From Bradyrhizobium barranii subsp. barranii (GTDB lineage Bacteria; Pseudomonadota; Alphaproteobacteria; Rhizobiales; Xanthobacteraceae): DNA of 64,000 nt. The notes under the pieces are model-generated. The model did no database searches and was not told the DNA's origin. It saw only the letters and a program-made list of their open reading frames with translations. Position numbers and translations under genes: made by a program. Position 1 is the first letter of the stretch. Each line of letters opens with the position of its first letter. The DNA is taken from positions 3,021,501 to 3,085,500 of the forward strand of contig NZ_CP086136.1 of NCBI RefSeq assembly GCF_017565645.3. The letters run 5' to 3'. Shown here piece by piece: positions 1-10,326 of the stretch.

Positions 1-1
1 C

Positions 2-1024
2 ACCTACAGCCGCAACAAGCGCAGCATCGCGCTGGATACGTCGACCGCGGAAGGCCAGACCATCGCGCGGCGGCTGATCGAGAGCAGCGACGTCCTGATC
101 GAGAATTTCCGACCCGGCCTGCTGAAGCGGATCGGTCTCGACTACGAGTCGGTCGCCGCTTTTGCGCCACGCCTGATCTACTGCTCGCTCAAGGGCTATT
201 TGCCCGGCCCATACGAGAACCGCCTCGCGCTGGACGAGGTCGTGCAGATGATGGGCGGCCTTGCCTACATGACGGGCCTGCCGGACCGGCCGATGCGCGC
301 CGGCGCCTCGGTCAACGACATCATGGGCGGCATGTTCGGCGTGATCGCGATCCAGGCCGCGCTGGCCGAGCGGCAGCGTACCGGCCGCGGTCGCTACATC
401 CAGAGCGCGCTCTACGAGAACAACGTGTTCCTGATGGCGCAGGCCATGATGTGCGAGGTGGTCAGCGGCCAGCCCTCGATCCCCTATTCGATCAAGGACA
501 GCCCCTGGCCGGTCTACGATCTCTTCGACACCAGGGACGGCTCGAAGCTGTTCGTCACCATCGTCGGTGAAGAGCAATGGGAGGCGTTCTGCCGCGCCTT
601 CGATCGCGAATCCTGGCTTGCCGATCCGCGCTTTGCGACGAGCAACGACCGCGTCGATCATCGCGGCTGGCTGATCCCGGAGATCGCGAAGATCTTCAAG
701 CAATGGGACAAGGCCGATCTCGCGGCACGCCTCGAGCAGCTCGATCTGCCCTACGCGCCGGTCAACAAGCCCGGCGATCTCTTCGACGACCCGCATCTGA
801 ACCAGTCGGGCGGGCTGACCAACATTCACCTGCCTGACGGCGGCGAGGCAAAAACGCCGCTGTTGCCGATCTCCATGGACGGCCGCCGGCTGCCCAACCG
901 CTACGATCCGCCGCAGATCGGCGAGCAGACGCGCGAGATCCTGAGCGAGATCGGCATTTCGTCGAGTGAAATCGAGACGCTGCAAAAGGCAGGAACCATC
1001 CGGATTGCGCCTGGGCCGTCCTGA
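2..1024 (+). CDS. CaiB/BaiF family CoA transferase (family III), 5'-truncated by window edge
   Basis: The open frame runs in from the left edge; the codons before the first internal start (DVLIENFRPG, around base 90-120) already carry the family III CoA-transferase signature, so the true start lies outside the window. Later landmarks are the NDIMGGMFG stretch and the C-terminal GEQTREIL motif near the end, as in formyl-CoA:oxalate and carnitine CoA transferases. These enzymes move CoA between carboxylic acids through an Asp-acyl intermediate. The gene is followed 37 bp later by an ABC substrate-binding gene with a strong ribosome site, so it may act on the imported carboxylate. Substrate cannot be read from sequence. 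Confidence 0.9.
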   Translation, partial: TYSRNKRSIALDTSTAEGQTIARRLIESSDVLIENFRPGLLKRIGLDYESVAAFAPRLIYCSLKGYLPGPYENRLALDEVVQMMGGLAYMTGLPDRPMRAGASVNDIMGGMFGVIAIQAALAERQRTGRGRYIQSALYENNVFLMAQAMMCEVVSGQPSIPYSIKDSPWPVYDLFDTRDGSKLFVTIVGEEQWEAFCRAFDRESWLADPRFATSNDRVDHRGWLIPEIAKIFKQWDKADLAARLEQLDLPYAPVNKPGDLFDDPHLNQSGGLTNIHLPDGGEAKTPLLPISMDGRRLPNRYDPPQIGEQTREILSEIGISSSEIETLQKAGTIRIAPGPS

Positions 1025-1061
1025 CGAACGGATCGATCAAACAAGAATCAAGGAGGAGCAC

Positions 1062-2108
1062 ATGAACATCACCAGACGCCAGGCGCTGATCGCAGGCTCC
1101 ACATTGGCCGGCGCATCGATGCTGCCCGGGCAGCTCCACGCCGAGACCAAGCAGGTATCGCTCGCCTTCGGGCCGGTGTCGCCGGTCTACGCCATCGGCA
1201 TGATTGCCGAGCTGAAGGGTTACTTCAGGGAGGAAGGTCTCGACTCCAAGCTCGTCACCGGAAACGCCGGCACGTTCGGCCGTCAGACGCTGGCGGCGGG
1301 ACAAGCCCTGTTCGCGCATGGCGATGCCAGCCATCCGCTCCAGCTCAGTGCGCGCGGCAAACCCTGCAAGATCCTGCTCGCGACCGAGATGGTGTGCTCC
1401 TACGCCAACATCGTGGTCCGGCAGGACCTTTACGACGGCGGTATCAATTCGGTCGAGAAGCTCGCCGAGCATAAACGGCCTGACGGCGCCAAGCCGATCG
1501 TCGCGGCCACCGCGATCGGGTCGGGCACCTGGGTGTTCGGCACCTATGTGTTCGAAACGCGCGGGCTCGGCGACAGGGTGAACTGGGTCGCCGGCGGCGG
1601 ACCCAATACGATGTTCCCGTCGCTGCAGACCAAGCAGTTCGACGCCATCATGGCGCCGCCAAGCTGGATCGTCGAGGTCGAGAAGAAGGGCTTTGGCAGG
1701 ACGATCTACGACACCTCCAAGCCCGGCGTATTCGAGAAGGATTTCGGCGGCACGCTGCCCGTGCTGGTGATCTACACGCTCCAGGACACGATCGAGCAGG
1801 ACAAGGCGATGGTGCAGGCCTATGTGAACGCGATCCACCGCGCGATGGCTTTCGTGAGGGCGACGCCGCTCGCAGACGTGCAGGCACTGGTCACGCCGAA
1901 ATATTTCTCGGGCATCGACCCCGATGCGGTCAGCGCCGAGCTCGGCTTCGACAAGTCGACCTGGGCCTATGACGGCGTCATCGACAAGTCCTCGTTCGAA
2001 CGCGGGGCCAAGCCCTGGTACCGCAAGGGAACGGATATTCCCGAGACGAAATACGAGGATGTCGTCGACATGAGCTTCCTTCAGGCGGCGAGGGCGAAAT
2101 ACAAATGA
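1062..2108 (+). CDS. NitT/TauT-type ABC transporter substrate-binding protein
   Basis: A 348-aa periplasmic binding protein. The chosen ATG is preceded by AGGAGGAGC and opens with a twin-arginine-like signal (TRRQALIAGS, then a hydrophobic stretch and QLHAET), which fits better than the longer upstream reading. The mature part (VSLAFGPVSPVYAIGMIAELKG...) resembles NMT1/TauA/SsuA-like proteins that bind sulfonates, nitrate, pyrimidines or aromatic acids. Its stop overlaps the start of the ATPase gene (ATGA), so binding protein, ATPase and permease form one translationally coupled operon. Ligand unknown; the upstream CoA transferase hints at a carboxylate. Confidence 0.88.
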   Translation: MNITRRQALIAGSTLAGASMLPGQLHAETKQVSLAFGPVSPVYAIGMIAELKGYFREEGLDSKLVTGNAGTFGRQTLAAGQALFAHGDASHPLQLSARGKPCKILLATEMVCSYANIVVRQDLYDGGINSVEKLAEHKRPDGAKPIVAATAIGSGTWVFGTYVFETRGLGDRVNWVAGGGPNTMFPSLQTKQFDAIMAPPSWIVEVEKKGFGRTIYDTSKPGVFEKDFGGTLPVLVIYTLQDTIEQDKAMVQAYVNAIHRAMAFVRATPLADVQALVTPKYFSGIDPDAVSAELGFDKSTWAYDGVIDKSSFERGAKPWYRKGTDIPETKYEDVVDMSFLQAARAKYK

Positions 2109-2944
2109 TCGCCGCGCCAGGCCCGGGATTCGCGCTCGCGCGAGACGAGGTTGAGGAGCGAACCCGCATCGCGGTGCGAGGTCTCGCCAAGCGCTTCAAC
2201 GCGTCCGGCCGCGAGTTCGTGGCGGTCGATGACGTTTCCTTCGAGGTCAAGCAGGGCGAGTTCGTCGCGCTGCTCGGCCCGTCCGGCTGCGGCAAGAGCA
2301 CCATCCTCAACATGGTCGCGGGGCTATTGCCCCGCTCGGGCGGACGCATCCTGATCGATGAGGACGCGGTTGAGCCCGGCAAGGTCAACCGCAGGGTCGG
2401 CTATGTCTTCCAGCGCGACACGCTGTTTCCCTGGCGAACCGTGGAGCGGAACATCGGCTATGGGCTGGAAATCGCGGGGCTGCGAAAGACCGAGCGCGCC
2501 GGGCGCGTCGCTTCGGCCGTCGAGAAGGCCGGGCTCTCCGGCTTTGCACAGTGCTTTCCCAGCACGCTGTCCGGCGGCATGCGCCAGCGTGTCGCCTTGA
2601 TGCGCACGCTGATCATGGAGCCCGAGATCCTGCTGATGGACGAGCCGTTCGGCGCGCTCGACACCCACACCAAGCTCGAGATGCACAAGACGCTGCTGGA
2701 GATCTGGGAACGCGAGCGGCAAACCGTGCTGTTCGTGACCCACGATCTCGGCGAGGCCTTGACGCTGGCGAGCCGCATCATCCTGCTCTCGGCCCGGCCC
2801 GGGAGGCTCAAGGAAGATTTCGACGTCGCCATCCCGCGGCCGCGCGATCCCGTGGACGTGCGCGAGACCGCCGAATTCGGCCGCCTCTACTCTCACATCT
2901 GGCATTCCCTCGGCGAAGAATTCCGCCGCACCAGGGCCGAATGA
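2105..2944 (+). CDS. NitT/TauT-type ABC transporter ATP-binding protein
   Basis: A 279-aa nucleotide-binding subunit with all ABC motifs: Walker A GPSGCGKST, Q-loop YVFQRDTLFPW, signature LSGGMRQR, Walker B ILLMDEPFGALD and H-loop VTHDLGEA. It is closest in style to TauB/SsuB. It energises the importer from the cytoplasmic face of the membrane. It overlaps the preceding gene and the following permease by ATGA junctions. The N-terminal 15 or so residues are poorly conserved, so the true start could be slightly downstream. Confidence 0.93.
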   Translation: MIAAPGPGFALARDEVEERTRIAVRGLAKRFNASGREFVAVDDVSFEVKQGEFVALLGPSGCGKSTILNMVAGLLPRSGGRILIDEDAVEPGKVNRRVGYVFQRDTLFPWRTVERNIGYGLEIAGLRKTERAGRVASAVEKAGLSGFAQCFPSTLSGGMRQRVALMRTLIMEPEILLMDEPFGALDTHTKLEMHKTLLEIWERERQTVLFVTHDLGEALTLASRIILLSARPGRLKEDFDVAIPRPRDPVDVRETAEFGRLYSHIWHSLGEEFRRTRAE

Positions 2945-3798
2945 TCATGTCCAACAGCCGCAGCGCCATCCTGTTCTGGCAAGTGGCCATTCTCGCGGTG
3001 GTTCTCGTCGTCTGGCAGTGGGGCTTCGAATGGAGCAAGGCGCTGTTGCCGAAGGCCTATGTGCCGAAAATCCTCGATCCGTATTTCGTCGCCAAGCCGT
3101 CGTTGATCTGGCAGAGCTTCCTGCGGCTTGGCTGCTTTGCCGATCCCGCCGGGTTCGCCGCCTGCATCAATGGCAACGACAACAATTTGTGGCTCGCCAC
3201 GCTCGTCACGCTGAAGAACACCTGGTGGGGGTTTCTTTTCGGGTCCGCGAGCGGAGTAGCGGCCGGCCTGGTCCTCGGCCGTTCGGACTTCCTTGCCCGC
3301 GTGTTCGGGCCCTATGTCGTGGCGCTCAACTCGATACCGCGCATCGCGCTGGTGCCGCTCGTCATCCTGATCTTCGGCCTCGGCGATCTCTCCAAGATCG
3401 CTACCGCATGGCTCGTCGTGTTCTTCGTGGTGTTCTTCAACACCTTCGAGGGAACGCGTGCGGTCGACCGCGATCAGATCGCCGCTGCCCGTCTGCTCGG
3501 TGCCAGCGAACTCACCGTGCTGCGCACGGTGGTGATCCCCTCCGCGCTGGCCTGGGTGTTCGCGTCGCTGTTGCCGGCGGTGTCTTTCGCGCTGATCGGC
3601 GTCATCGTCGGCGAGTTCATCGGCGCCGAGCGCGGGCTCGGCAAGCTCATCATCGAAGCCGAGGCGCGCGCCAATGCCAGCGAGATGATGGTCGCCATCT
3701 TCGTCATGATGTTCGTCGGAATCCTGTTGGCGATCGCAGTACGCTCGCTGCAGTCCTACCTGCTGCGATGGCAGCCGCAATTCGAGCCGTCGGCATAG
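2941..3798 (+). CDS. NitT/TauT-type ABC transporter permease
   Basis: A 285-aa inner-membrane permease with a hydrophobic N-terminus (AILFWQVAILAVVLVVWQWG) and a binding-protein-dependent transport domain. The EAA loop region is visible around AARLLGASELTVLRTVVIPSAL. The ATG at 2941 overlaps the ATPase stop; the alternative ATG at 2947 is two codons inside. It completes the three-gene importer and is convergent with the RNA methyltransferase gene, whose stop lies 24 bp beyond. Confidence 0.92.
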   Translation: MIMSNSRSAILFWQVAILAVVLVVWQWGFEWSKALLPKAYVPKILDPYFVAKPSLIWQSFLRLGCFADPAGFAACINGNDNNLWLATLVTLKNTWWGFLFGSASGVAAGLVLGRSDFLARVFGPYVVALNSIPRIALVPLVILIFGLGDLSKIATAWLVVFFVVFFNTFEGTRAVDRDQIAAARLLGASELTVLRTVVIPSALAWVFASLLPAVSFALIGVIVGEFIGAERGLGKLIIEAEARANASEMMVAIFVMMFVGILLAIAVRSLQSYLLRWQPQFEPSA

Positions 3799-3822
3799 CA
3801 GTCTGGGGTGGCAGGCACGGCC

Positions 3823-5070
3823 TCAGCGCGTGAACCGCGCCACCAATTCCACATGCGGCGTGTGGCGGAACTGGTCGACCGGGACCACGGTCTCGATCCT
3901 GTAGCCGCCGTCGATGAGGAGCCGGGCGTCGCGGGCGAAGGTTGCGGCGTTGCAGGACACCGCGATCACGACGGGTACCTTGCTTGCAGCGAGTTTCAGC
4001 GCCTGCGCCTGCGCGCCCTGGCGCGGCGGGTCGAACACCACGGCGTCGAAGTCGCGCAGCTCCGGCGGCACCAGCGGGCGGCGGAACAGGTCGCGCGGTT
4101 CGGCCTTGATCGGCTTCAGCCCTGGTGTGCGCGCCGCCTTCACGAGCGCCGCGACGGCGCCGGCGTCATTGTCATAGGCGGTGACGCGCGCCTTCTCGGC
4201 GAGCCTCAAGGCAAACGGGCCGACGCCGCAGAAGAGGTCGAGAACCTCCTTGGCCTTGCCGACGCGCTCGGCGACGAGCGACGCCAGCGTCTCCTCGCCC
4301 GCGACCGTTGCCTGCAGGAACGAGCCCGGCGGCAGCGTCACCTCGGCGCGGCCCATTCGCACCGTCGGCGGCAGGCGTTGCAGCACCAGCTCGCCGTGCC
4401 GCGTCAGCCGCGCCAGCCGATGCTGCTCGGCGACGCGCGACAGCGCCGTGACCAGCGGCGTCGGCAGCGGGCCGGAGCCGCGCACGTCGACATCGAGGCC
4501 GTTGGCGGTCGCGGTGACCTGGATGTCCAGCGGCTTCGTCGCCGCCATTCTGGACGTCAGGGATTCGGCAAGCGCCCAGGCGGCGTCGAGCGCACCCTCG
4601 AGCCCGGGATCGAGGATCGGGCAGCGGTGGATCGGGATGACGTCGTGCGAGCTCGCCGCCGAGAAGCCGACCTTGAGGACGTCATGCGTGCCGAACCGGC
4701 CGTGCAGCGTGACGCGCCGGCGCCCCGCGCCATGGGCATCGACCAGCGGCGCCACCTCGCAATCGATGCCGGCCTGCGCCAGCGTCTCGACCACGATGCC
4801 GCGCTTCCAGGCGTGGTACGGCGCGGGCGCCCAGTGCTGGATGGCGCAGCCGCCGCAGATGCCGAAATGCGGACAGAACGGCTCGATGCGATCGGGGCTG
4901 GCGACGTCGACCGCGAGCAGCTTGCGGCGGTCGGGATGGTTGCCGGCGACGTGGTCGACCTCGACGGTCTCGCCGCCAAGCGTGTAGGGCACATAGACGG
5001 CATCGCCAGCAGCGAGCGAGACGCCGTCGCCGCGATGGCCGACGTGATCGATCCTCACGCGCTCAACCAC
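3823..5070 (-). CDS. class I SAM-dependent RNA methyltransferase (TrmA/RlmD-like, 5-methyluridine)
   Basis: A protein of about 415 aa with a TRAM-like N-terminal segment ([16 protein letters not shown]), a cysteine cluster [15 protein letters not shown] expected to bind an Fe-S cluster, the SAM-binding motif [22 protein letters not shown] and the catalytic-cysteine motif [11 protein letters not shown]. Together these identify a 5-methyluridine RNA methyltransferase acting on tRNA or 23S rRNA; which one cannot be decided here. A GTG at 5070 overlaps the end of tlyA by 8 bp. A longer GTG start at 5106 is possible but would extend into the tlyA C-terminus. Two adjacent RNA-modification genes suggest co-transcription. 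Confidence 0.9.
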   Translation of the reverse strand: MVERVRIDHVGHRGDGVSLAAGDAVYVPYTLGGETVEVDHVAGNHPDRRKLLAVDVASPDRIEPFCPHFGICGGCAIQHWAPAPYHAWKRGIVVETLAQAGIDCEVAPLVDAHGAGRRRVTLHGRFGTHDVLKVGFSAASSHDVIPIHRCPILDPGLEGALDAAWALAESLTSRMAATKPLDIQVTATANGLDVDVRGSGPLPTPLVTALSRVAEQHRLARLTRHGELVLQRLPPTVRMGRAEVTLPPGSFLQATVAGEETLASLVAERVGKAKEVLDLFCGVGPFALRLAEKARVTAYDNDAGAVAALVKAARTPGLKPIKAEPRDLFRRPLVPPELRDFDAVVFDPPRQGAQAQALKLAASKVPVVIAVSCNAATFARDARLLIDGGYRIETVVPVDQFRHTPHVELVARFTR

Positions 5071-5797
5071 GGCGCGCGCCCAGGAAGAATTCGATATTGC
5101 CGTCACCGCCCGTGATCGGGGAGGGGAACACCTCGATGTCGGTGCAGCCGAGCGAAGCGGCGAAGACCGCGATGTCGTCGCAGATCTCCTGATGCACGGC
5201 GGCGTCGCGGATGATGCCCTTCTTGTTGTGCTTTCGATCGGCCTCGAACTGCGGCTTGATCAGCGCCAGCAGGCTCATCGGCGCCGCTGCCAGTGGCAGC
5301 GCCACGGGCAGCACCGTCTTGAGCGAGATGAAGCTGACATCGATGACGACGACGTCGGGCCGCGCCGGCAGCCGCTTGCCATCATAGCTGCGGATGTCAG
5401 TCTCCTCCATCGACACGATCTTGGGATGGTCGCGCAGCGAAGGATGCAGCTGGCTGGTGCCGACATCGATGGCGAACACCAGGCTGGCGCCGTTCGCCAG
5501 CAGCACCTCGGTGAAACCGCCGGTGGAGGCGCCGACATCGAGGCAGACATGGTCCTCGATCTCGATGGGGTAGCGCTCCAGCGCGCCGGCGAGCTTGACG
5601 CCGCCGCGCGACACATAAGGATGCGCAGGCTCGGCCACGATCACCGCGTCCTCGGCGATCGTCTCCGAGGGTTTGGCGACCTGCTTGTCGTCGGCGGTGA
5701 CGAGCCCGGCCTCGATCGCCGCGCGCGCCCGCGCCCGGCTCTCGAACAAGCCGCGCTCGACCAGCAGAACATCCGCACGCTTGCGGGCAGGGGACAT
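5063..5797 (-). CDS. tlyA: TlyA family rRNA 2'-O-methyltransferase
   Basis: A 244-aa protein with an N-terminal S4 RNA-binding domain ([22 protein letters not shown]) and a FtsJ-like SAM domain ([41 protein letters not shown]) carrying the K-D-K-E style residues of ribose methyltransferases. TlyA homologues methylate ribose in 16S and/or 23S rRNA and were historically called hemolysin A. It overlaps the downstream RNA methyltransferase. No haemolytic role should be inferred from the name. Confidence 0.93.
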   Translation of the reverse strand: MSPARKRADVLLVERGLFESRARARAAIEAGLVTADDKQVAKPSETIAEDAVIVAEPAHPYVSRGGVKLAGALERYPIEIEDHVCLDVGASTGGFTEVLLANGASLVFAIDVGTSQLHPSLRDHPKIVSMEETDIRSYDGKRLPARPDVVVIDVSFISLKTVLPVALPLAAAPMSLLALIKPQFEADRKHNKKGIIRDAAVHQEICDDIAVFAASLGCTDIEVFPSPITGGDGNIEFFLGARRG

Positions 5798-5831
5798 CGG
5801 ATCTCCGGAGACGACTGAAGCGTCGAAGCGT

Positions 5832-6386
5832 CTATGTAGCGATCAATCGCGCGGCCGCCATCCGGACGCAAGCCTCGAACGCGGCCAGATCGTGCCAGAC
5901 GTCGATCGGCATCTGCGCCGGCGTCACCAGCGGGCAGCCGTGCAGCTCCAGCGCATGGATCATCATGAGGTTGTCGACGAGGCCAAAATCCTCGACCGTC
6001 AGCCCCTGTGCATCGACCAGCCGTCCGTCCTCGGAGGTCACGTCCATGAAGCGGCCGACGCGGTCGGCATAGACGGCGCCGTCGTTGGAATAGGCCAGGC
6101 AAAACTTGCGGCGGCCGGCCATGTAGCCGAGCTCGTAGACGGTGCCGGGGTCGGCGCCGGCACCGCGGAACGGGGTGAGGTTGGCGATGATGGCATCGGC
6201 CTCGTCCATCATCGCCTCGTTGCCGCAAAAGATCTGCCGCGAGGCGTCGGGCGAGGTGAGATCGATCGCGTTGTCGAGGGGATAGAGGCCGGTGAGCCCA
6301 TGCGCAGCGCAGATCACGGCCTTTTGCCGGCCGATCTCAACCGCATCCGGCAGGAACACGTCGGGCCCTGCCAGATAGATTTTCAT
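5832..6386 (-). CDS. nucleoside 2-deoxyribosyltransferase family protein
   Basis: A 184-aa cytoplasmic protein that begins MKIYLAGPDVFLPDA, the characteristic opening of this family, and contains GADPGTVYELGYMAGRRK, where the Glu of YELGY is expected to be the nucleophile. Family members exchange bases between deoxyribonucleosides or hydrolyse modified nucleotides; the exact substrate is not evident. It lies between tlyA and dxs on the same strand with short gaps and may be co-transcribed. Confidence 0.85.
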   Translation of the reverse strand: MKIYLAGPDVFLPDAVEIGRQKAVICAAHGLTGLYPLDNAIDLTSPDASRQIFCGNEAMMDEADAIIANLTPFRGAGADPGTVYELGYMAGRRKFCLAYSNDGAVYADRVGRFMDVTSEDGRLVDAQGLTVEDFGLVDNLMMIHALELHGCPLVTPAQMPIDVWHDLAAFEACVRMAAARLIAT

Positions 6387-6423
6387 GAAGGTCGCGCTGG
6401 TTCGCGAAGGTCGAAGCTCGCCG

Positions 6424-8352
6424 TCAGGCCAGCTTGACCGTCTCGGCCTTGACGTCCTTGCCCAGCGCCTCGAACACCTTGGCGACGATGCCCTTGGCGT
6501 CGAGACCGGCGCGGCCGTACATCGCGGCCGGCGTGTCGTGGTCCTGGAACACGTCGGGCAGCACCATCGAGCGGAACTTGACCATGCCGCCGTCGAGCGC
6601 GCCCTGATCGGTCAGGTACTGCGCGACATGCGAGCCGAAGCCGCCGACCGAGCCTTCCTCGATCGTGATCAGGATCTCGTGGTCGCGGGCGAGCTTGAGA
6701 ACCAGCTCGGTGTCGAGCGGCTTCATGAAGCGCGCATCAGCGATCGAGGTGGAGAGGCCGTGGGCGGCGAGCTCGTCGGCCGCCTTCTCGCATTCGGCGA
6801 GGCGCGTACCGAAGGAAAGCAAGGCGATCTTGCTGCCCTGGCGAATCATGCGGCCCTTGCCGACCTCGAGCGGAACGCCGACTTCGGGCATCTCGATGCC
6901 GCGGCCTTCGCCGCGCGGATAGCGCAGCGAGCTCGGACGGTCGTCGATCGCGACCTGGGTCGCCACCATGTGCACGAGCTCGGCTTCGTCGGCCGCGGCC
7001 ATGATCACCATGTTCGGCAGGCAGCCGAGATAGGCGTTGTCGAACGAGCCGGCATGCGTCGCGCCGTCGGCGCCGACGAGGCCGGCGCGGTCGATGGCGA
7101 AGCGGACGGGCAGGTTCTGGATCGCGACGTCATGCACGATCTGGTCGTAGCCGCGCTGCAGGAAGGTCGAGTAGATCGCGCAGAACGGCTTGTAGCCCTC
7201 GCTCGCAAGACCGGCGGCGAACGTCACCGCGTGCTGCTCGGCGATGCCGACGTCGAAGGTGCGGTCCGGGAAGGCCTTGTTGAAGATGTCGACGCCGGTG
7301 CCCGACGGCATCGCCGCGGTGATGGCGACGATCTTGTCGTCCTTCTGCGCTTCCTTGACGAGGCTCTGGCCGAACACGTTCTGGTAGGCCGGCGCATTCG
7401 GCTTGGCCTTGGCCTGGGTGCCGGTCGCGACGTCGAACTTGACGACCGCGTGGTACTTGTCGGCGGAAGCTTCCGCCGGGCCGTAGCCCTTGCCCTTCTG
7501 CGTCACGACGTGGACCAGGATCGGGCCGGTCTCCATGTCGCGCACGTTCCTCAGCACGGGCAGCAGATGGTCGAGGTTATGACCGTCGATCGGGCCGACG
7601 TAATAGAAGCCGAGCTCCTCGAACAGCGTGCCGCCGTCCATCATGAAGCCGCGCGAATATTCCTCGACGCGGTTGGCGCGGTTGGCGATGATCTTGGGCA
7701 GGCGCTTGTTGATCTGCTTGGCCGCATCGCGCAGCGTGCGATAGGTCTTGCCGGAGTAGAGGCGCGACAGATAGGCGCTCATGGCGCCGACCGGCGGCGC
7801 GATCGACATGTCGTTGTCGTTGAGGATCACGATCAGGCGCGAGTTCATGGCGCCTGCGTTGTTCATGGCTTCATAGGCCATGCCGGCTGACATCGCGCCG
7901 TCACCGATGACCGCGATAACGTTGTTCTTGCCGCCGGAGAGGTCGCGTGCGACCGCCATGCCGAGGCCGGCGGAAATCGAGGTCGAGGAATGCGCCGCGC
8001 CGAACGGATCGTAATCGCTCTCGCTGCGCTTGGTGAAGCCGGACAGGCCGCCGCCAGTGCGCAGCGTGCGGATGCGGTCGCGCCGGCCGGTGAGGATCTT
8101 GTGCGGATAGGCCTGATGGCCGACGTCCCAGATCAGCCGGTCGCGCGGCGTGTCGAAGACGTAATGGATCGCGGTGGTGAGCTCGACCACGCCGAGGCCG
8201 GCGCCGAAGTGACCGCCGGTCACCGAGACGGCATCGATGGTCTCTTGCCGCAGCTCGTCGGCGACCTGGCGAACCTGCTCGATCTTGAGCTTGCGCAGGT
8301 CATCCGGCGTATGGATGGTGTCGAGAAGCGGCGTTTTACTGTATGCGTTCAC
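6424..8352 (-). CDS. dxs: 1-deoxy-D-xylulose-5-phosphate synthase
   Basis: A 642-aa thiamine-diphosphate enzyme that condenses pyruvate with glyceraldehyde 3-phosphate, the first step of the MEP isoprenoid pathway. Visible landmarks are the N-terminal ThDP region ([28 protein letters not shown]), the [13 protein letters not shown] pyrophosphate motif with ND, the transketolase pyrimidine domain ([17 protein letters not shown]) and the C-terminal domain. The GTG at 8352 (product [12 protein letters not shown]) is chosen because it matches the usual rhizobial N-terminus; the open frame extends 19 codons further to 8409 with unconvincing sequence. Confidence 0.97.
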   Translation of the reverse strand: MNAYSKTPLLDTIHTPDDLRKLKIEQVRQVADELRQETIDAVSVTGGHFGAGLGVVELTTAIHYVFDTPRDRLIWDVGHQAYPHKILTGRRDRIRTLRTGGGLSGFTKRSESDYDPFGAAHSSTSISAGLGMAVARDLSGGKNNVIAVIGDGAMSAGMAYEAMNNAGAMNSRLIVILNDNDMSIAPPVGAMSAYLSRLYSGKTYRTLRDAAKQINKRLPKIIANRANRVEEYSRGFMMDGGTLFEELGFYYVGPIDGHNLDHLLPVLRNVRDMETGPILVHVVTQKGKGYGPAEASADKYHAVVKFDVATGTQAKAKPNAPAYQNVFGQSLVKEAQKDDKIVAITAAMPSGTGVDIFNKAFPDRTFDVGIAEQHAVTFAAGLASEGYKPFCAIYSTFLQRGYDQIVHDVAIQNLPVRFAIDRAGLVGADGATHAGSFDNAYLGCLPNMVIMAAADEAELVHMVATQVAIDDRPSSLRYPRGEGRGIEMPEVGVPLEVGKGRMIRQGSKIALLSFGTRLAECEKAADELAAHGLSTSIADARFMKPLDTELVLKLARDHEILITIEEGSVGGFGSHVAQYLTDQGALDGGMVKFRSMVLPDVFQDHDTPAAMYGRAGLDAKGIVAKVFEALGKDVKAETVKLA

Positions 8353-8941
8353 GGCGATTTCCAATTTGTCAGCGCCGGAAGATCGTTCCGGTGCGCGATG
8401 GGTTTGCACAATATCGGCGCAGCGCGAGTCCTTAAACCGTCGGAGCCACCTGCATGGGGCAGGGCCCCGTCTTCAAGCTTAGGTGAGCTTAGGTGCGCTC
8501 CGGTTCAGTCCCTGTGATCCCTGTCACTTAGATCGGCTTCGTCCGTCCCAGCCAATTTCATTAGCAGTTTGAAGCGCTTGTCGTCGGTAATTTGTGCCCA
8601 CGCAAGGCTTGCAAAAAGCCACACTCCGCGCAGCTTTACACCAAAGCTTGGGCCAAAGCCAACCCGCAGGGTCGTTTAGGGGTATGCACCTGCAACCCGC
8701 GGGCCAGCTTGGTTAATCCTGGCGCCGGCGGATGGGTTCCAGTCTTGCCCGGTTCCTCGCCTGCATTTTGGGCGAGAGGAAGGCCGTTTTGGCCAGATTC
8801 GCGAGCCCGAGAGGCCCTGGCCGGGGGAACTCTTCGATGTCAGTGCCTGGCCGCCGAGGGCTGTAAGCCCAAACAGCGGCGTGCGATCATGAAAAACTGC
8901 AGATGGCCGATGCTTGAGGCGGGCGGCTTGAAACGGGGACC
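8353..8941. other. 589-bp intergenic region between xseB and dxs
   Basis: No convincing gene is visible. Open frames here are low-complexity and resemble no family I know. Around 8478-8495 the hexamer-like unit GAGCTTAGGT/GTGCGCTC is nearly repeated. The region must contain the dxs promoter because xseB is separated by more than 580 bp, but no confident -35/-10 pair is seen. A small RNA cannot be excluded. Confidence 0.4.
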
Positions 8942-9193
8942 TTACTGCACGTCGAGTGGTGCGGTGCCGGTGGCCTGGCCGCTGGCATCGGTGGTGATCT
9001 TGTCGACGCGTGCCTCGGCTTGGCGCAGCAATTCCTCGCAGCGGCGCTTCAGCGCCTCGCCGCGCTCGTAGATCGTCACGGATTCCTCGAGTGGCACCTT
9101 GCCGTCCTCGAGCCGCTTCACGATGGTTTCGAGCTCCTCGATGGCGCGTTCGAAGGTGAGCCTGGAGACGTCGACTTGGGTATTTTCGGCCAT
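8942..9193 (-). CDS. xseB: exodeoxyribonuclease VII small subunit
   Basis: An 83-aa protein with the canonical small-subunit core LTFERAIEELETIVKRLEDGKVPLEES followed by a helical region ERGEALKRRCEELLRQAEARV. Several copies bind the large XseA subunit to form a nuclease that degrades single-stranded DNA. The length and position upstream of dxs are typical for alphaproteobacteria. The large subunit gene is not in the window. Confidence 0.95.
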   Translation of the reverse strand: MAENTQVDVSRLTFERAIEELETIVKRLEDGKVPLEESVTIYERGEALKRRCEELLRQAEARVDKITTDASGQATGTAPLDVQ

Positions 9194-9261
9194 ATCCGTT
9201 TCCGATTGCCCGCTTCACGTGAGAAAAAGCGCAGTTTTGCGGGCGTAATGTGGCGGGTGCG

Positions 9262-10191
9262 TCAAGCGCCCATCAGGGCGCCGACATGCGCCGTAACAGA
9301 TTCTTTCAATCCTTGCAGGTCATAGCCGCCCTCGAGCACCGAAACAATGCGGCCCCCTGCGGACTTGTCGGCAAGGTCCATCAGCTTGCGCGTGACCCAG
9401 GTGTAGTCCTCCGCGCGCAAATTCAGCGAGGCCAGCGGATCGCGGTAATGCGCATCGAAGCCCGCGGAGATGACGAGAAGCTCGGGGCTGAATTTTTCGA
9501 GGCGCGGCAGGATCAGATGCTCGAACGCGGCGCGGAATTCGGGTCCGCCGTCTTCGGAAGCGAGCGGCGCATTGACGATGGTGTCGTGGTCGCCGCGCTC
9601 GCCCTTCGCGCCGGTACCCGGAAACAGCGGCATCTGATGCGTCGAGCAGTACATCACGGTCTGATCGGACCAGAAGATGTCCTGCGTGCCGTTGCCGTGA
9701 TGCACGTCGAAATCGACGATGGCGGCGCGCTGGATGCCGTATTTGCGCTGCGCATGACGCGCGGCGATCGCGGCATTGTCGAAGAAGCAGAAGCCCATCG
9801 GCTTGCCGATCTCGGCGTGATGTCCGGGCGGGCGCACCGCGACGAAGGCGTTGCGATGCTCGCCATTCATCACCGCTTCGGTCGCAGCCACTGCGCCGCC
9901 GACGCCGCGCATCACCGCTTCCCACGTGCCTGGAGACATCGAGGTGTCGCCGTCGATATAGACCTGACCACTGGTCGGCGCGATGTGGCGCAGCTCGGTG
10001 ACGTAATGCTCGTTGTGGCACAGCGTCACGAGATCGAGATCGCCTTCCGGTGCCAGGTCGCGCGCCAGGAACTGGAAGCGTTCCTGCGACAGCGCTTCCT
10101 CCACCGCCCGCAGGCGGTCGGGCCTTTCAGGGTGTCCTGGCGGCGTGACGTGGTCGAGGCAGGCCTTGTGGGAGAGGAGAAGCGTGCTCAT
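9262..10191 (-). CDS. histone deacetylase family protein
   Basis: A 309-aa cytoplasmic amidohydrolase of the arginase/deacetylase fold. The motifs are HPERPDRLRAVEEAL, the active-site pair RPPGHHAE, the zinc-binding VDFDVHHGNGTQDIF and SAGFDAHYRDPLASL. Bacterial members deacetylate polyamines, acetoin-related compounds or protein lysines. The ATG at 10191 (MSTLLLSHKACLDH) matches family N-termini; the open frame upstream looks non-coding. It lies just upstream of xseB on the same strand, 68 bp away. Confidence 0.93.
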   Translation of the reverse strand: MSTLLLSHKACLDHVTPPGHPERPDRLRAVEEALSQERFQFLARDLAPEGDLDLVTLCHNEHYVTELRHIAPTSGQVYIDGDTSMSPGTWEAVMRGVGGAVAATEAVMNGEHRNAFVAVRPPGHHAEIGKPMGFCFFDNAAIAARHAQRKYGIQRAAIVDFDVHHGNGTQDIFWSDQTVMYCSTHQMPLFPGTGAKGERGDHDTIVNAPLASEDGGPEFRAAFEHLILPRLEKFSPELLVISAGFDAHYRDPLASLNLRAEDYTWVTRKLMDLADKSAGGRIVSVLEGGYDLQGLKESVTAHVGALMGA

Positions 10192-10326
10192 CAGGTCGGC
10201 CTCACAGGGAACGGGCTCTTGACGTCGCTTGGCGCATCCCGAGCCAAAACGCAAATGCAAAACGCAATCTAAGCGCTTGGGCGGGGATGGCAAAGGGTGG
10301 TTCCGGACAAGTCCGTTTGATCCGGA

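Noticed and set aside
5063..5797. TlyA as a haemolysin toxin
   Set aside because: S4 plus FtsJ-type methyltransferase motifs show an rRNA methyltransferase; the haemolysin label is historical.
6385..7890. 501-codon plus-strand frame opposite dxs
   Set aside because: Antisense shadow of dxs; no motif, biased composition.
8420..8520. Direct repeats GAGCTTAGGT as a CRISPR or iteron array
   Set aside because: Only two imperfect units without regular spacing; no spacer structure or cas genes.
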